In this document: positions 12,706 through 14,534 of the stretch, in pieces
How the letters are laid out: each line of letters starts with the position of its first letter
How positions within the stretch are numbered: position 1 is the first letter of the stretch
Assembly: GCA_910579155.1 (NCBI GenBank)
Contig: CAJTTS010000082.1
Span: forward strand, 1 to 14,534
DNA from: an uncultured Oscillospiraceae bacterium
GTDB lineage: Bacteria > Bacillota_A > Clostridia > Oscillospirales > Oscillospiraceae
Reading direction: 5' to 3'
DNA length: 14,534 nt
Translations under genes and position numbers: made by a program
Notes under the pieces: generated by a model
Told to the model about the DNA's origin: nothing
Database searches by the model: none
What the model saw: only the letters and a program-made list of their open reading frames with translations

Positions 12706-14045
12706 GAGAGGGCGGGGTCTATCCCGCGGCTGTCGAGGGCTATGCCAGCGGCGGCGAGGGGGTGGCCCGGATCGAGGGCATGGCGGTATTCGTCAAGGGT
12801 GCGCTCCGGGGGGAGCGGGTGGAGGTGTTCATCGAGCACATCGGCCACAGCGCCGCCTGGGGACGGGTGGAGAAGCTGCTGGAGCCCTCCCGGGCCCGGG
12901 TGGAGCCGGACTGTCCCTATTACGGGCGCTGCGGCGGGTGCCAGTTCCGCCACATGACCTATGCCGAGGAACTGGAGGCCAAGCGGCAGCGGGTGGAGGA
13001 CGCCCTGCGGCGCATCGGCGGAGCGGACCTGGCGGTCCCGGTGATCCACGGGGCGGAGGAGACCCGGCGCTACCGGAACAAGGTGCAGTTCCCTGTGGGG
13101 AAGGGGGGCATCGGCTACTACCAGGGCCGTACCCACAAGGTGGTGGATGTTGAGGACTGCCTGCTCCAGCCAGGGCTGGACACGGTGTGCCGCGCCGCCG
13201 TCAAGGGTTGGATGGGGCGGTTTCATATCCCCGCCTACGACGAGCGGGCGGGGAAGGGGCTGGTCCGGCACCTGTTTCTGCGCACCAACTCCGCGGGGGA
13301 GGCGCTGTGCTGCCTGGTGGCCAACGGGAAGTCGCTGCCCCATGAGGACGAGCTGGTGGGCGCCCTGTGCGCCGCCGCGCCCACGGTGGCAGGGGTGGTG
13401 CTGTCGGTGAACACCGGGAAAACCAACGTAATTTTGGGCAAGGAATACCGTACCCTGTGGGGCCGGGATTGGCTGGAGGAGGAGCTGTGCGGGCACAGCT
13501 TCCGGCTGTCGGCGCCCTCCTTCTTCCAGGTGAACCGGGCGCAGACGGAGGTACTGTACCGCCGGGCGGCGGAGTTTGCGGCCCTTACCGGCACCGAGAC
13601 GGTGGTGGAGCTGTACTGCGGCATCGGCACCATCAGCCTGACCCTGGCGGAGCAGGCGAAGCAGGTCATCGGGGTGGAGGTGGCGCCCCAGGCGGTGGAC
13701 GACGCGAAGGAGAACGCCCACCGGAACGGTTTGGCGGACAGGACCCGCTTTGAGTGCGGCGACGCCGCCGAGCTGGCGGCGAAGCTGGAGGCGGAGGGGA
13801 TTCGCCCCCACGTGGTGGCAGTGGACCCGCCCCGGAAGGGGTTGGCCCCCGAGGTGGTGGACACCATTGCCCGCATGACGCCGGACCGGGTGGTGTATGT
13901 CTCCTGTGACCCGGCCACCCTGGCAAGGGACGTAAAGCGGTTCGGGGAGCGGGGTTACCGTCCGGTCAGGGCGGAGGCTGTGGACCTGTTCCCCCGTACC
14001 GCCCATGTGGAGACTATTGTGTTGCTACAAAGAGAAAACTCGTAG
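12699..14045 (+). CDS. rlmD: 23S rRNA (uracil-5-)-methyltransferase, RlmD/RlmCD (RumA) family
   Basis: A SAM-dependent enzyme that makes 5-methyluridine in 23S rRNA; in Firmicutes one enzyme (RlmCD) often modifies both 747 and 1939 (E. coli numbering). The 448-residue protein has a TRAM RNA-binding domain (about 5-60), iron-sulfur cysteines Cys72, 78, 81 in DCPYYGRCGGC plus Cys154 in DVEDCLL, and the SAM motif VVELYCGIGTISL. DPPRKG, the catalytic cysteine (Cys403) in YVSCDPATLARD and the general base Glu438 in HVETIVLL complete it. It starts at GTG 12699 inside the end of queH with AAGGGGGGAG upstream; later ATGs would delete the TRAM domain. The last ten codons are AT-rich, unlike the rest (ATT, TTG, CTA, AGA), consistent with an element inserted at the 3' end that rebuilt the terminus. 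Confidence 0.95.
   Translation: MLREGGVYPAAVEGYASGGEGVARIEGMAVFVKGALRGERVEVFIEHIGHSAAWGRVEKLLEPSRARVEPDCPYYGRCGGCQFRHMTYAEELEAKRQRVEDALRRIGGADLAVPVIHGAEETRRYRNKVQFPVGKGGIGYYQGRTHKVVDVEDCLLQPGLDTVCRAAVKGWMGRFHIPAYDERAGKGLVRHLFLRTNSAGEALCCLVANGKSLPHEDELVGALCAAAPTVAGVVLSVNTGKTNVILGKEYRTLWGRDWLEEELCGHSFRLSAPSFFQVNRAQTEVLYRRAAEFAALTGTETVVELYCGIGTISLTLAEQAKQVIGVEVAPQAVDDAKENAHRNGLADRTRFECGDAAELAAKLEAEGIRPHVVAVDPPRKGLAPEVVDTIARMTPDRVVYVSCDPATLARDVKRFGERGYRPVRAEAVDLFPRTAHVETIVLLQRENS
14003..14045 (+). other. Probable integration junction at the 3' end of the rRNA methyltransferase gene
   Basis: Base composition changes abruptly inside the conserved His-Val-Glu codons: GC-rich to about 14011 (CATGTGGAGAC), then AT-rich to the stop. 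The 3' end of rumA-type genes is a known insertion hotspot for integrative elements in Firmicutes, and mobile-element genes follow at once. The exact crossover core cannot be fixed without the other junction. Confidence 0.5.
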
Positions 14046-14185
14046 AAATCCTGCGTTTCCAACACTTTGCCCGCCATGTGGTGTTCGACGCCGAGGGCGA
14101 CAAACTCCGCAATAAGCGCATTGAGGACTATATCACGGTTTCGGTCGTCATTGATATGGAGTGTGGGAACACAAAAACTGAATAG
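14046..14185 (+). pseudogene. Orphan C-terminal reading frame at the element edge
   Basis: In the +1 frame relative to the methyltransferase gene, an open stretch translates as VEILRFQHFARHVVFDAEGD, continues KLRNKRIEDYITVSVVIDME, and ends at TAG 14183-14185. The composition looks protein-like, but there is no ATG with a ribosome binding site; only GTG codons could start it. It may be the tail of a gene cut by integration, or of one that is complete only in the circular form of the element. The family was not recognised. Confidence 0.35.
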
Positions 14186-14199
14186 CGTATGGACAGGCC

Positions 14200-14235
14200 A
14201 ACGCCGCAGATTTAGAAAAGTCTGCGGCGTTTTTT
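14200..14235 (+). terminator. Intrinsic terminator upstream of the mobile-element gene
   Basis: AACGCCGCAGA (14200-14210) pairs perfectly with TCTGCGGCGTT (14221-14231) around a 10-base loop, and TTTTTT (14230-14235) follows. It would stop read-through from the methyltransferase operon or the orphan frame before the element gene. Confidence 0.9.
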
Positions 14236-14266
14236 CATGTCCAGACACCGAAAGGAGCGGAAAGCC

Positions 14267-14534
14267 ATGCCAGTATTCCGCGTGGAGAGGAACAAGGGCT
14301 ACACGGTCATGTCCAACTACCACCTGCGGGACAAGTCCCTGTCCCTGAAAGCCAAGGGCCTGCTGTCGCAGATACTTAGCCTCCCGGAAGATTGGGATTA
14401 CACCCTGTCCGGCCTGTGCTATATCAACCGGGAGAGCAAGGACGCTATTCGTTCCGCCGTCAACGAATTGGAGCGGGCCGGGTACATTGAGCGCCACCAG
14501 ACCACGGACGAAAGCGGCAAGTTCAGCAGCAACG
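14267..14534 (+). CDS. Replication-initiator-like helix-turn-helix protein of an integrative element, N-terminal part (runs off the right edge)
   Basis: The visible 89 residues begin MPVFRVERNKGYTVMSNYHL and continue with LSLKAKGLLSQILSLPEDWDYTLSGLCYINRESKDAIRSAVNELERAGYIER, a winged-helix domain of the replication initiator/replisome-organizer type. This N-terminus is familiar from Clostridia conjugative elements and plasmids, where longer members carry a C-terminal DUF6017-like part; this last point is recalled family knowledge, not visible here. AAAGGAG (14251-14257) gives the start. A strong terminator lies immediately upstream, so its promoter should be in the short stretch 14185-14266 or outside, and none is obvious. 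Being the first gene inside the junction, it supports an element entering from the right. Confidence 0.75.
   Translation, partial: MPVFRVERNKGYTVMSNYHLRDKSLSLKAKGLLSQILSLPEDWDYTLSGLCYINRESKDAIRSAVNELERAGYIERHQTTDESGKFSSN

Noticed and set aside
12660..14006. A 448-residue minus-strand open frame opposite the rRNA methyltransferase
   Set aside because: Antisense shadow of a gene whose iron-sulfur, SAM and catalytic motifs are all intact.

Overview
The window looks like chromosome from a high-GC gut Firmicute of the Oscillospiraceae type (Flavonifractor/Lawsonibacter-like). The reasons are GC-rich codon use in the core genes, AGGAGG-type ribosome binding sites, SigA-type promoters (several TTGxxx-N17-TAxxxT matches), a LexA/DinR-type SOS box, an SLH-domain exported protease, and Clostridia-type mobile-element DNA at the right edge. 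The assignment rests on protein and signal style only.

Layout. 1-457 (-): start of uvrB, with a clear SOS-regulated promoter. 848-2629 (+): a CPA2-type cation/proton antiporter followed by a small helical, possibly ferritin-like protein, ending in a strong bidirectional terminator shared with convergent cdd (2684-3076, -). A promoter-rich gap separates cdd from a divergent multi-pass membrane protein of unknown function (3354-4124, +). Then come, on the minus strand, a helical protein with 11-residue repeats (4190-4669), a GtrB/DPM1-type glycosyltransferase (4838-5809) and a 3-methyladenine DNA glycosylase (5906-6517). A DMT/EamA transporter (6592-7473, +) is divergent from the glycosylase.

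7474-9108 is the odd, accessory-looking part. A visibly AT-richer SAM methyltransferase gene (7644-8444, -) and a GC-rich non-coding block of about 400 bp packed with hairpins (8550-8946) lie between two inverted copies of a 21-bp sequence (7579-7599 and 8963-8983). Beyond that come a lysophospholipase-like hydrolase (9109-10047, -) and an exported S41 protease with PDZ and SLH domains (10154-12049, +). An RNA-modification pair follows: queH (12118-12705) and an RlmD/RlmCD-type 23S rRNA m5U methyltransferase (12699-14045), overlapping by 7 bp.

The last 500 bp appear to be the left end of an integrative element inserted at the 3' end of the rRNA methyltransferase gene. The last codons of that gene switch to AT-rich codons, an orphan reading frame and a strong terminator follow, and at 14267 a replication-initiator-like helix-turn-helix protein of the Clostridia mobile-element type begins and runs off the window. 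The most interesting observations are the hairpin-array block with its flanking inverted repeats, and the rlmD/element junction.
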